From: a bacterium
GTDB taxonomy: Bacteria > CAIWAD01
Assembly: GCA_030429345.1 (NCBI GenBank)
Contig: JAUIFJ010000002.1
Coordinates: 123,074-187,073, forward strand
Length of the DNA stretch: 64,000 bases
Direction of reading: 5' to 3'
Shown here one piece after another: positions 26,083-35,900 of the stretch. Position 1 is the stretch's first letter; the number at the start of each line of letters is the position of its first letter. The translations under genes were made by a program, and so were the position numbers. Under the pieces are notes generated by a model. The model saw nothing but the letters and a program-made list of their open reading frames with translations, was not told the origin of the DNA and ran no database searches.

Positions 26083-26751
26083 ATGCAGCAACGCAATCGC
26101 CGCGGCCTCCGCGATGAGCGGGGAGCCACGATCGTCGAACTGATGGCCGCCGTGGTCATCATGGGAGTCGTTTCGATCGGCATTTTCCAGGCGGCCCTTG
26201 CCATTGGCATGCAGCTGCGTCGGGACAAGCTGGTCAACGACATGATGAATTTCGGCCAGCTGGTGATGAAGGAAAGCACGGCTTCCATCGCCGGCGCCTA
26301 CGAGGTGCTGGCCGGCACCAATTCCGGCGGACGCTCCAGCGAGCGTCTCGAGTTCCGCCTGCTCGGCGCCCGCAACATGGGCGAGGACACCCAATCCCGT
26401 TACCGTGTCTTAAGCGAGCGCGAACTCAGCATTACCCAGGGCAACCAGCGCCAGGAGTTCACCCGCCGCTGGCCGCCCCTGGAAACCGATCGCGAACGTT
26501 TTTCGAACTCTCCCTCCGAGATGACCATCGAGGAATTCAGCCTCAGCCGCTACAACGATCGCGGCACGGTCAGCGCCGCCGTCCAGAACAACCTCTACGA
26601 GGTGAAGCTGGTCCTCAAAGTCGTCGACGAGCTCGGCGACGAGGAGTGGTCGCTGCAGCGCGAATTCAAGCGGGTGGTCTACGTACCCAACAAGGAAATC
26701 GAGTTCCGCGCCCTGCAGCAGGACATCAGCCAGAGCGGGACGGGACTGTGA
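26083..26751 (+). CDS. Minor prepilin (PilW/GspJ-like)
   Basis: A 222-residue prepilin. The leader ends at Gly14 and the hydrophobic helix ATIVELMAAVVIMGVVSIG has Glu at +5. The globular part is about 190 residues, in the size range of PilW or GspJ-type minor pilins. A perfect AAGGAGG (26071-26077) sits 5 bp before the ATG at 26083; the GTG at 26080 is too close to it. The stop overlaps the first possible ATG of the next gene. Confidence 0.78.
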   Translation: MQQRNRRGLRDERGATIVELMAAVVIMGVVSIGIFQAALAIGMQLRRDKLVNDMMNFGQLVMKESTASIAGAYEVLAGTNSGGRSSERLEFRLLGARNMGEDTQSRYRVLSERELSITQGNQRQEFTRRWPPLETDRERFSNSPSEMTIEEFSLSRYNDRGTVSAAVQNNLYEVKLVLKVVDELGDEEWSLQREFKRVVYVPNKEIEFRALQQDISQSGTGL

Positions 26752-26771
26752 TGCCGGGGAAGGAGAGACCC

Positions 26772-28610
26772 ATGCAGAAAATTGTCACACACGACGACGG
26801 CGACCGGGGCGCGTTCCTGGTTTCCGCCATTATCATGACCACGGCCCTGGTGGCGATCAGTTTCGCCTACTTCATGCAGAGCCGCAGTTTCCACGACCAG
26901 TACATGCGCCTGCGCGCCGAGGCGCACGCCAAGTATGCCAGCGAGTACGTGGTCGCGCGCTACGGCGTGCCGACTTTCGTCCAGCGCAGCGAGGCCTCGC
27001 TGGAGACCAGTCCGGAAGGCTCGATGATCGAGCCGAACTACAACCGCGAATTCATCGAGGGCCAGCACCAGGCGGAGGACAAGGGGAAGCGCTACATCTA
27101 CTCCTATTCCGACCTGAACTGGGAGCCGCAGTACGATGTCCTGGTGGGCAAGGCGCATTATTTCGTCAATGCCGTCGGCACGGTGGGCTGGAACGACAGC
27201 CGCGGAGAACACGAGGTCAGCCACCGCAGCGCGGTCGGCGTCAGTTTCGGCGACTTCAGCAAGTTCCTCTATTTCTCGAACCGCGAGCTGAGTCCGGAAA
27301 ACAACCCGGTGCGTTTCTGGGGACCGGACCAGATCTACGGCCGCATCCACATCAACGGCCAGGCCCAGGTGACTCCGGGCAATTATCCGACCTTCTTCGG
27401 CCTGTTCACCCAGACCGCGGAGTCCGTGATCAACCTGCCGGAAGCCTTCTATCCGCAGGTCTTCCAGGGCGGCTACCAGTTCCCCTTCCCGGAATTCCAG
27501 TGGCCGCCGACGGACGCCATCGACCAGATCAAGCAGGCGCAGACCGCGTCACACACCTACACGGACAGCGTCTACCTGTCGTCCTACGACCAGAGCGCCC
27601 CGGTGACGACCAACATCACCTTCCTTGACCGGCGCTACCGCGTGAGCCAGTACGTACCCCCGCACTACAAGGCCCGCTACCTGGACAACATCACCAACCT
27701 GCAGGAACGCGCCGACTCGACCTTCCTGGCCGACACCCTCTGGGTGCCGCTGCCCGGCGGGGCCCTGGAGTCGACTCGCTCTCTTCCCACGGCGCCCGGC
27801 CGCCAGCTGATCTGGGTCAAGGGCGTGGCCCGCGTCTCCGGACGCGTGCGCGGACAGATCACCCTGCTCAGCAGTGATACCATGTTCGTGATGGACAACA
27901 TCTACACGGCCGACACCAATGTCTCCTCCTTCGGCGACGAGGAGGAGTTCGGCATGGTTCCGGTGGGCTCGACCAACCGCATCGGCCTGGCCAGCGAAGG
28001 CAGCGTCTTCGTGGCCGCCACGCCGATGAACGGCGCCTACAACGGCGGCAACTGCGGCTTCACCAACACCTCGAACATCAGCGGCGGCGCCCAGCAGAAC
28101 TCGGACGTGGTGATCACGGCGGCGATCATGGCCGCGCACTGCAGCTTCGGCGCCGAGTTCTGGAAGACCTCCGTGGCCGACAACTGGGTGCAGGGCGCGA
28201 CCTCGCAGAACCTGCAGCAGCCCGAAGAGTGTGACACGCCCCTGGACCTGAACCAGAACAACCGCTGGAACTATTCCATGAACCGCGCGCGCACGGCCGG
28301 CGGACCGCCGCCGCCCTTCCGCTGCAACACGGGCACCAACGACAACCGCGGCAAGATCTGGGTCTGCGGCAGCGTGGTCCAGGCGGTGCGCGGATTCGTG
28401 AGACGCAGCCCCATCGGCCCCTGGGGCCAGGCGATCATCGGCTACGACGACAAGATCTATCGCTACGACACCAACTTCTTCGCGGCCGGTCCGCCGGTCT
28501 GGGTCAAGGCCCGCTTCAGCGGCGGCGGTTCGGACCTGACCACGGCGATGGTGGTCCCGGACTACGACCGCTGGCTGGATCTGCGCGAAAAGAACAACCT
28601 GGTCAACTAA
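26772..28610 (+). CDS. Large prepilin-like protein, possible pilus tip component
   Basis: 612 residues, unusually large for a pilin-class protein. After a short leader, Gly13-Ala14 begins AFLVSAIIMTTALVAISFAYF, a prepilin-like helix with Ser at +5 instead of Glu. The body contains Tyr/Asn/Gly-rich beta segments, WGPDQIYGRIHINGQAQV (a segment recalling DUF4900-type pilus proteins) and several Cys (GGNCGFTN, AAHCSF, PEECDTP). GGAG 7 bp before ATG 26772 favours this start over ATG 26751. It may combine PilX/GspK-like initiation with a displayed domain. The function is inferred from position only. Confidence 0.65.
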   Translation: MQKIVTHDDGDRGAFLVSAIIMTTALVAISFAYFMQSRSFHDQYMRLRAEAHAKYASEYVVARYGVPTFVQRSEASLETSPEGSMIEPNYNREFIEGQHQAEDKGKRYIYSYSDLNWEPQYDVLVGKAHYFVNAVGTVGWNDSRGEHEVSHRSAVGVSFGDFSKFLYFSNRELSPENNPVRFWGPDQIYGRIHINGQAQVTPGNYPTFFGLFTQTAESVINLPEAFYPQVFQGGYQFPFPEFQWPPTDAIDQIKQAQTASHTYTDSVYLSSYDQSAPVTTNITFLDRRYRVSQYVPPHYKARYLDNITNLQERADSTFLADTLWVPLPGGALESTRSLPTAPGRQLIWVKGVARVSGRVRGQITLLSSDTMFVMDNIYTADTNVSSFGDEEEFGMVPVGSTNRIGLASEGSVFVAATPMNGAYNGGNCGFTNTSNISGGAQQNSDVVITAAIMAAHCSFGAEFWKTSVADNWVQGATSQNLQQPEECDTPLDLNQNNRWNYSMNRARTAGGPPPPFRCNTGTNDNRGKIWVCGSVVQAVRGFVRRSPIGPWGQAIIGYDDKIYRYDTNFFAAGPPVWVKARFSGGGSDLTTAMVVPDYDRWLDLREKNNLVN

Positions 28611-28628
28611 ACGCACTTTAATACAGGA

Positions 28629-29696
28629 ATGCACATGTTCTTTGGAGGACCCTCCAATCAGACCCTGGGCCTGGACATTGGCACGCACAGTGTCAAGGCC
28701 GTGCTGATGGAGAATCACCGCAATTCCCACCGGGTCCTGAAGGCGGGAGTGCAGCCCATCCATTTCGAGGGCGAATACGATCCGGCGCAGTTCCGGAAAG
28801 CCGAGTCGATCATGGCCGTCAAGTCGTTGATGAGTGATCTGAAGATCTCTCCGGCCAAGGTCAAGCATCTGGTCAGCTCCATCGGTGGCCAGGCCACCAG
28901 CATGAAGGAGATCACCTCGATCCAGATGAGCGAGGAAGAGCTGGCGACGAGCCTGATCTTCGAGGCGCGCAAGCACCTGCCGCTCGACGACTCGGATACC
29001 GTGATCGACCACCAGGTGCTGGGCGAGGACCCCGAGGACCCGCAGAAGATCCGCATCCTGCTCGTGGCCACCACGCGCAAGATGTACTCCTTCCACGAGG
29101 ACGTTCTCAAGGAATCGGGCTTCAAGCCGGGCGTGGTCGACATCGACCCGCTGGCCGTGCTCAACTCCTTCAATTTCCTTCAGGATCTGCCGGACAAGGG
29201 ACAGCTGCTCTTCCTGAACATGGGCACGCGTCACACGAACTTCATCGTCACCGGACGCAAGTGCAAGCTCTTCAATCGTGACATCCCCATCGGCGGGCAC
29301 CACTTCACGGCGGGCCTGGCCAAAATGAAGGAGATGGACTATCACGAGGCCGAACAGCTCAAGCAGCGCGAGGGTGTCGAGGCCTTCAATGCCGGCGGCG
29401 GCAACGGCGGCCTGTCATTGGCCCTGCAGTCGCGCTCGGTGCTCGAGGACTTCATGGACGAAGTCCGGCGCACTCTGCGCTATTACGTCAAGGAAAGCGG
29501 CCAGAGCGACTTCTCGAAGATCTACCTGACGGGCGGCGGAGCCGCCTTCACCGGACTGCCCGAAATGCTGGCCGAGAAATTCAGCATGGAATGCGCGGTC
29601 TGGAATCCGAGTACGGACATCGAGAGCCGCACGGACCTTGGCACCTGGGGCACGCAGATGACCCAGTGCCTGGGCCTGGCCTTGAGGAGGGAATAA
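28629..29696 (+). CDS. pilM: Type IV pilus inner-membrane platform protein PilM
   Basis: A 355-residue actin-like ATPase. It has the phosphate-1 motif LGLDIGTHSVKAVLM near the start. A second nucleotide-binding stretch lies in LLFLNMGTRHTNFIV, and the adenosine motif is YLTGGGAAFTGLPEML. PilM is cytoplasmic and binds the N-terminal tail of PilN. The following pilN starts immediately after the pilM stop (TAA then GTG), which fits coupled expression of the alignment complex. Confidence 0.9.
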   Translation: MHMFFGGPSNQTLGLDIGTHSVKAVLMENHRNSHRVLKAGVQPIHFEGEYDPAQFRKAESIMAVKSLMSDLKISPAKVKHLVSSIGGQATSMKEITSIQMSEEELATSLIFEARKHLPLDDSDTVIDHQVLGEDPEDPQKIRILLVATTRKMYSFHEDVLKESGFKPGVVDIDPLAVLNSFNFLQDLPDKGQLLFLNMGTRHTNFIVTGRKCKLFNRDIPIGGHHFTAGLAKMKEMDYHEAEQLKQREGVEAFNAGGGNGGLSLALQSRSVLEDFMDEVRRTLRYYVKESGQSDFSKIYLTGGGAAFTGLPEMLAEKFSMECAVWNPSTDIESRTDLGTWGTQMTQCLGLALRRE

Positions 29697-30308
29697 GTGG
29701 AACACCTATATCAGATCAACCTCAACAAGGGCGAGGACAAGCTTGCCCGCGTCCAGCGCCAGATGGAATTGCAGCGCTGGCTGCTGCTGCTGCTCTTCGT
29801 CCTGCTGGCGGGCGGCGAAAGCTTCTGGATCTATACCAACAACGGCCGCATGAACGATCTCATCTCCCAAAAGGAGAACGAGGTCGCCCAGGTCCAGGCG
29901 GAACTGCAGAAGCTGCAGACCACTGGCCAGAAGCTCAGCAAGCGCGACATCATGAACCTGGCCCGGCTGGAGGAAAGCCGCCTGCTGTGGTCGGAGAAGA
30001 TGGAAGGCCTGGGCGAGGAAGTCAGCCGCAAGATGGCCCTGACCGATGTGCGTTTCGAGAAGGGGCACCTCTACATCGTCGGCGTGCACAAGGTCAGCGA
30101 GAACCTGGACCCGATCGACGAGGTGATGGATTTCGTCGACCGCCTCAAGGCCAACGAGAAGTTCAACCGGAACTTCCTCAACATCCAGTTCGCCTCGAGC
30201 GAGGACATTATCACCCAGGATCAGCCGGCCCTGCGTTTCGAGATCCAGTGCCGGATCGAGCCCACGTTCCTGTCCAAGACCGTCAACTTCAGCGCACGGA
30301 AATCCTAG
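29697..30308 (+). CDS. pilN: Pilus alignment protein PilN
   Basis: A 203-residue bitopic protein. The cytoplasmic tail MEHLYQINLNKGEDK corresponds to the PilM-binding INLLP-type motif. One membrane helix follows (about residues 29-47, WLLLLLFVLLAGG), then a coiled coil and a ferredoxin-like periplasmic domain. The start is GTG, touching the pilM stop. It pairs with PilO in the inner membrane. Confidence 0.85.
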   Translation: MEHLYQINLNKGEDKLARVQRQMELQRWLLLLLFVLLAGGESFWIYTNNGRMNDLISQKENEVAQVQAELQKLQTTGQKLSKRDIMNLARLEESRLLWSEKMEGLGEEVSRKMALTDVRFEKGHLYIVGVHKVSENLDPIDEVMDFVDRLKANEKFNRNFLNIQFASSEDIITQDQPALRFEIQCRIEPTFLSKTVNFSARKS

Positions 30309-30323
30309 GGAGAGCGGAAAGCC

Positions 30324-30905
30324 ATGCAACGAATCATTACAGGCTACATCCTGCTGCTCGCCTTTGGCCTGGGGCTGAACCACTACTTCACGAACGTCTA
30401 TCCGCCCAAGCCGGATGAGTTCCTGCGGCAGGACGGCAAGCTGGTGCTGGAGCAGGAGAAGCTGAACAGCGCCAAGATCCTGGCCAGCGAGCTGGACCGG
30501 GTGGAAGCGCTGATCCAGAACAACCTGGCGTCGAGCAAGAACGATCCCCTGGCCCAGGACGCCAGCGTCGACTTCCTCAACTACATGCTGGAAGTGCTCG
30601 ACGAGCTGGGCTGCGAGATCACCCTGATGAAGACGCACACCAAGGACAAGTCGGCCAACTACGTCCGCACGCCCTACGAGGTGGGCTTCAAGGGGACCTA
30701 CAAGAAGTTCGGTCGCTTCATCAACCGCATCGAGAAGTCCGACCGCCTGGTGCAGCTGGAACTGTTCAAGGTCGACAACGACCTGACCCGTCTGAATTTC
30801 GCCCGCAGCCTGGAAGACCTGAAGGAACACGAGTTCGTGGTCAAGCTGTCGACAATGACGCTGGTGCGCGGAGCCAGCACCGCTTCTACGCGCGGGAGGA
30901 GATAA
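30324..30905 (+). CDS. pilO: Pilus alignment protein PilO
   Basis: A 193-residue bitopic inner-membrane protein. It has a membrane helix near the N-terminus (ITGYILLLAFGLGLNHYF), a coiled coil, and a periplasmic domain with VGFKGTYKKFGRFINRIEKS, the characteristic PilO 'F.G.Y..i..Fi..i' pattern. It lies between pilN and the pilP-like gene, as in other T4P clusters, and forms a heterodimer with PilN. Confidence 0.87.
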   Translation: MQRIITGYILLLAFGLGLNHYFTNVYPPKPDEFLRQDGKLVLEQEKLNSAKILASELDRVEALIQNNLASSKNDPLAQDASVDFLNYMLEVLDELGCEITLMKTHTKDKSANYVRTPYEVGFKGTYKKFGRFINRIEKSDRLVQLELFKVDNDLTRLNFARSLEDLKEHEFVVKLSTMTLVRGASTASTRGRR

Positions 30906-30908
30906 TCC

Positions 30909-31451
30909 ATGAGAACCTATTCGCAGCTGTTCTGGAACCTGCTGATGCTGCTCTTCACCCTGGCCCTGCTGTATTTCGGCTGGGAAGGCTATGTGCTGCA
31001 GAAGAAGGTGACCGAACTCGAGAACCGTCCCTCGATCACCGTCGGTGTCGACCGGGAGCTGGAAGAGACCGTCGACAAGATGGAGAACAACCTGAAGGCC
31101 ATCGCCGACACGGAATTCGAGCTGGCGGGCAATCCGCTGGAGACGACCCGGGTCGTCATCGCCCGCGCCCTGCTGTTGGATGACGCCAGCTTCCTGGCCA
31201 GCCTGGAGAACCGGCCGCGCCTGAGCTGCACCATCGACGGCATCAAGCCCCGCGCCATCGTGCGTTTGCGCAACAAGAACCACGTGGTCGGCGTCGGAGA
31301 CTCCTTCGAAGGCTACAAGGTCACCGAGATCGTCGACAACCAGATCAAGCTTCGTCGCAACGGCCGCAGCGAGACCCTGCGCGTGGAAGCCGCCGGCAAG
31401 GATCTGGCCAAGAAGCTTGCAGAAGGCGAGCTGGACTGGAACATCGAGTAA
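30909..31451 (+). CDS. pilP: PilP-like pilus assembly protein
   Basis: A 180-residue protein with an N-terminal membrane helix (about residues 8-27) rather than the lipobox of proteobacterial PilP. A linker is followed by a C-terminal beta domain (about 110-170) with KNHVVGVGDSFEGYKVTEIV and IKLRRNGRSETLRV, which matches the HR/PilP pattern. It would connect PilNO to the PilQ secretin. The assignment rests on gene order and this small domain. Confidence 0.72.
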   Translation: MRTYSQLFWNLLMLLFTLALLYFGWEGYVLQKKVTELENRPSITVGVDRELEETVDKMENNLKAIADTEFELAGNPLETTRVVIARALLLDDASFLASLENRPRLSCTIDGIKPRAIVRLRNKNHVVGVGDSFEGYKVTEIVDNQIKLRRNGRSETLRVEAAGKDLAKKLAEGELDWNIE

Positions 31452-31498
31452 TCCCGCACAAGAAAAATCTCAATACACGCAACAGGAGTTCGTCTCTA

Positions 31499-32953
31499 AT
31501 GAAGCTTTCCCGACTAGTCCCCTGCCTGATGGCAGCGCTCATGCTCGGCGTGGCTCTCCCCACGGCCGGCGTGCAGGCCGCCAAGAGTCCCAGCATTGAA
31601 ACGCCGGTGACCATTGACGCGCAGGACGCGAATCTGGCGGATGTGCTGAGCATCCTCGCCGAACAGTCCGGGTTCAACATTGTCACCGGCCCCGAGCTCT
31701 ATTCGGAAGGGGACGACAATGCCGAGTTCGACAAGATCACCATTCACCTGAAAGACACGCCCATCGGCGAGGCCATCGACATGGTGGTGCGCGCCGCGGG
31801 TCTGGGCTACGAGAAAGTCGGCAACAGCTACCTGGTGACGACCGCCGAGAAGCTGGAGCAGGAAGTCAGCCTCAACTCCTACGTGGTGCCGCTGAAGTAC
31901 GCCGACGCCTCCGAGGTCAAGGTCATGCTCGGCGACATGACGAAGAGCGTGCAGGTCGACACCTCGAGCAACAGCGTGATCCTGCGCACCTCGACCAAGA
32001 TCATCGAGGAAGTGCGCAACATCATTCAGCGCGTGGACAAGCCCGTGCCGCAGGTGGTGCTGGAAGCCAAGCTGATCGAGGTCCAGGTCGACGACCAGGA
32101 GCTGATGGGCATCGACTGGGCCAAGCTGAACAGCCTGCAGGCGATCCTGGTCGAGAACGGCAAAGCCCGCCAGGACTGGATGACCCCCGACGAGTGGGGT
32201 ACTCCCGGCAGCGACCAGGGCTGGAAGAACAATGCCGGCGGCCCCTGGCTGTGGATGAACGACGAGCAGGTGCCCCTGGGCGAGCTGCCGCGCAACGCGG
32301 CCTTCCAGCCGCTTTCCGGGGACAACGTCGGCCACTTCAGCCGTCAGTTCACCGCCTTCGACATTACCCTCAACTACATGCTGCGCAACAACAAGGCGAG
32401 CATCCTGGCCAGCAGCAAGGTCAGCACCCTCAACCACCGTCCCGCAGAACTCAAGGTGGTCGACGAGGTGAGCTACGTCTTCAACGCCGGCGGCCAGAGC
32501 AAGCAGATCACGGTCAAGCAGACCGAGGTCGGCATTGTGCTCAACGTCGTGCCTTCCATTAATCCCGATGGATGGATCACGACGGTAGTCGCTCCGGAAG
32601 TCAGTTCGATTGTCGACTGGCGCGGCCCCAACATGGATATCCCGCAGGTCAAGCGGCGTACCACCCAGACCACGGTGCGGGTCAAGGACGGCGAGTCGAT
32701 CATCATCGCCGGCCTGCTCGACACCCAGACGGTCAAGGTGGTCAACCGCCTGCCTATTCTCTCCCAGTTGCCCTTCGTGGGCGGCTTTTTCCGCAATAAC
32801 TCGGAGCAGATCAGCAAGACCGACCTGATTATCCAGGTGACCCCCCACATTCTCTATCCCGAGGGAGAATTCACGTGGGAGACACCGCAGGCGATCCAGG
32901 CCATCGAGGAGGAACTGCGCCTCGAGGACCTGATCAAGGACAACGACAAGTAA
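31499..32953 (+). CDS. pilQ: Type IV pilus secretin PilQ
   Basis: A 484-residue secretin with a signal peptide (LVPCLMAALMLGVALPTAGVQA). An STN/N0-like domain (VTIDAQDANLADVLSILAEQ) is followed by an N1 domain (YVVPLKYADASEVKVML). The C-terminal secretin domain has NVVPSINPDGWITT, TTVRVKDGESIIIAGL and LPILSQLPFVGGFF before IIQVTPHIL. It lacks AMIN domains and is shorter than typical PilQ (600-700 residues), so attachment to peptidoglycan must differ. It forms the outer-membrane channel for the pilus. Confidence 0.92.
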   Translation: MKLSRLVPCLMAALMLGVALPTAGVQAAKSPSIETPVTIDAQDANLADVLSILAEQSGFNIVTGPELYSEGDDNAEFDKITIHLKDTPIGEAIDMVVRAAGLGYEKVGNSYLVTTAEKLEQEVSLNSYVVPLKYADASEVKVMLGDMTKSVQVDTSSNSVILRTSTKIIEEVRNIIQRVDKPVPQVVLEAKLIEVQVDDQELMGIDWAKLNSLQAILVENGKARQDWMTPDEWGTPGSDQGWKNNAGGPWLWMNDEQVPLGELPRNAAFQPLSGDNVGHFSRQFTAFDITLNYMLRNNKASILASSKVSTLNHRPAELKVVDEVSYVFNAGGQSKQITVKQTEVGIVLNVVPSINPDGWITTVVAPEVSSIVDWRGPNMDIPQVKRRTTQTTVRVKDGESIIIAGLLDTQTVKVVNRLPILSQLPFVGGFFRNNSEQISKTDLIIQVTPHILYPEGEFTWETPQAIQAIEEELRLEDLIKDNDK

Positions 32954-32972
32954 AGGCAAGGGAGAGAAGGCC

Positions 32973-35900
32973 ATGAAATTGTCGAGAAAATGGATACTGG
33001 CGGCGGCCTTGCCGTTCCTGTTCCAGTACGGCTGCGACACCCGCAGCGTAGACACGACCAGCGCCGGCGGCAGCGGCGGCGAAGGCAGCCTGGCGGTCGA
33101 TCGCGTGATCGTCTCGCTGAGTGACAACCAGATTTTCTACAGCCAGTCGACCCTGAACAGCGTCGTCGACACGGTGACCGTCCGCGCCCTGAGCGCCGGC
33201 AACGCCGCCGTTACCGACGTGGGCGTCAGCGTCGAGCTGTCGAGCGGCTTCGGTTCGCTGACACCGATCACGGACAGCGACCAGGACCTGTCGGCGAACA
33301 CGACCAATGCCTCCGGCATTGCCAAGTACATCTTCCGGCTGCTGCCCGACGATGTGATCAGCGGCGACCAGAGCGTCCGCTTCACGGCCAGCTCGCAGGG
33401 CCGCACCGGCAACAAGGTGCTGAGCCTGGTCGAGCAGAGCGAGATCCTGATCGACTTCATTTCGCCCAACGAGGGTTCGACCATCTTCCGCACCCGTCCC
33501 GGCGCCACCATGCCGGTGCAGGTGCAGGCCTACCGCGAAGTGCCCGAGGACGGCGGCGGCACGGTGCGCACTCCCGTCGAAGGCGTCGGCCTGCGCTTCA
33601 GCGTGACCGGCGTCAATGGCGCCCAGGGCGGTTCGATCACCGCCGGCACCTTCACCACGGACAATTCCGGTTTCGTCAGCGGCGTGTTGTACTCCAATTC
33701 CCATGACCAGGAAACGGACCAGGTCACCGTGCGCTTCACGGCCACCATGGCCAGCAGCGGCGTGAGCTTCTCCAACAATGTCACGCTGAACAACACCTTC
33801 GGCAACCGCCTGACCCGCGTGCGTCCCACCGGCAGCGCCAACCCGAACGTGCGCGCCAGCTATCTTTGCGGAGATTCGACCCGCTTCGTCTTCCGCTACC
33901 AGGACTCCAACGACAGCCTGATCACCGACGCCGTCTTCTCGATCGGCATCGAGGGCGTCGGCGAGACGGATGTCACCACGGCCCAGACCAACGAGGCCGG
34001 CGAGTTCGAGTTCGCCTACCGCGCCTGCGATGTGGAAGCGGCCGGCAACAGCGCCGTGCTGCAGCTGGGCAACATCCAGATCCCCGACGAGGTCTATGAT
34101 GTCGCGCTGAACATTCTCGATCCGCATCCCATCGGGTTGAGCCTGCAGTCGCCTTCGGACCAGTTCCCGCTGGAAATCGACAGCGAATGCCTGGAAGACA
34201 ACGTGGTGCCGATCCGCGTGCTGATGAAGTACACGGACACAAACGAGCCCATCGTCGGCGAGACGGTCTACTTCAGCGCCAGCCACGGCAACATTGGCGG
34301 CAGCGCGGAAACCAACGCCTCCGGCATTGCCGAGGTCAACTGGCACGACTGCGACGAGGACAATGCCGGCGAGACCCTGGAGATCAGCTACAACTTCCGC
34401 ATGCCCGACGGTACCACCTTGACCAGCGGCAACACCCAGATTCCTCTGGTACTGCCCCTGGGCGTGCCCGACCGCATCGTGGTCAGCGTGGCCAACGACA
34501 CCCTGCCCGCTCTGAACACGACGACTACCGTGGCCACGGCGCAGGTCTTCAACAGCCAGAACCAGGCCCTGGGCGCCGGGCTGAACATCGGCTTCCGCAC
34601 CAACGGCGTCGGCACGATCACCACCACCGCGATCACCAATGCCGACGGCATCGCCAACGGCCAGTTCGCCATGAACGGCACCAACGGCCTGAGCCAGGTC
34701 GCCGCGTATTACGTCCGTCCCAACACGAGCCCGGCCGACACGCTCTGGTCGAGCCCGACCACGCTGACCGTGCTCAGCGGCCAGCCGGCCAACATCACGC
34801 TCTCGACGACCGAGCAGCGCATCCAGATCCAGGGCAACGGCAGCTCGAGCGACGCCCTGATCACGGCCCGCGTCGTCGACGCCGGCGGTTCGCTGGTCAA
34901 CCTGCCGTATACGGTCCAGTTCGTCATTTCCCAGGCGCCGGACGGCGTCTACATGAACAGCCCCGGCAACGAGGAGCAGTACTTCTGGGCCGAGCCGCTG
35001 ATCGCCACGACCAGCAACGGCCGCGCCCAGGTGACGGTCAATGCCGGCCCGACGCCGGGTCCGATCACCATCACCGCCTCCGTGCCCCAGGAAGAGATCC
35101 CGGGCGCCACGCAGGACCTGTCGACCCTCGAGTCCCTGGTGACCGTGGTCGCCGGCCCGCCGACCTACGGCGAGATCGGCTTCGACGGCAACGGCGAAGC
35201 CATTGGCGGCGGCATGTGGCGCGTCACCTGGTCGGTGCACCTCTTCGACCGCTTCGGCAACGACGTGGAAGACTCGACGGCCGTGCTCTTCTCGCCCTTC
35301 CCGCCCGATGTCTGCTCCTTCGAGGGCTTCGGCCGCACCGGCTTCGATGCCGACGGCGAACCCGACGTCCACGGCGTGGCCGAGAACTACATGCTGTATC
35401 ACGGTCTCTCCATCGGCGACACCCTGACCCATGTCCGCGCCCGCGCGGGCGGCCTGGTGCCGGAAATCGTCGGCGAGGACACGACCTGGGTCACGGGCTA
35501 CGTCGACGTGATCTACCCGGATCCCCCGGGCCTCTTCCAGCTGCCCTTCCAGCCGGGCGAGCTCGACGACAACCTGACCATGCAGATCCCCTTCCAGGAG
35601 ATCAACTTCCCCATGGACGACGGCACGGGCCTTCCGTGTGACAACAATCCCTACCCCTTCGAGGCATTCACCATGTCGGCGACCCTGGTGGACGGCTACC
35701 GCACGCCCGTCTCCGACCAGCAGATCGTCTTCCAGGTGGATCCTCCCGGCAGCTTCTTCGACGCCGAGACCTTCGAGGAACTCGGCCCCGTCGCGGTCAG
35801 CGTGACCGACAACTCGGGCGTGGCGCCGATCATCCTGCGCGTCGACGCCAGCCGCCTCGAGAACACGGGCATCACCTGTGTGACAAACGAGGACTGCTTC

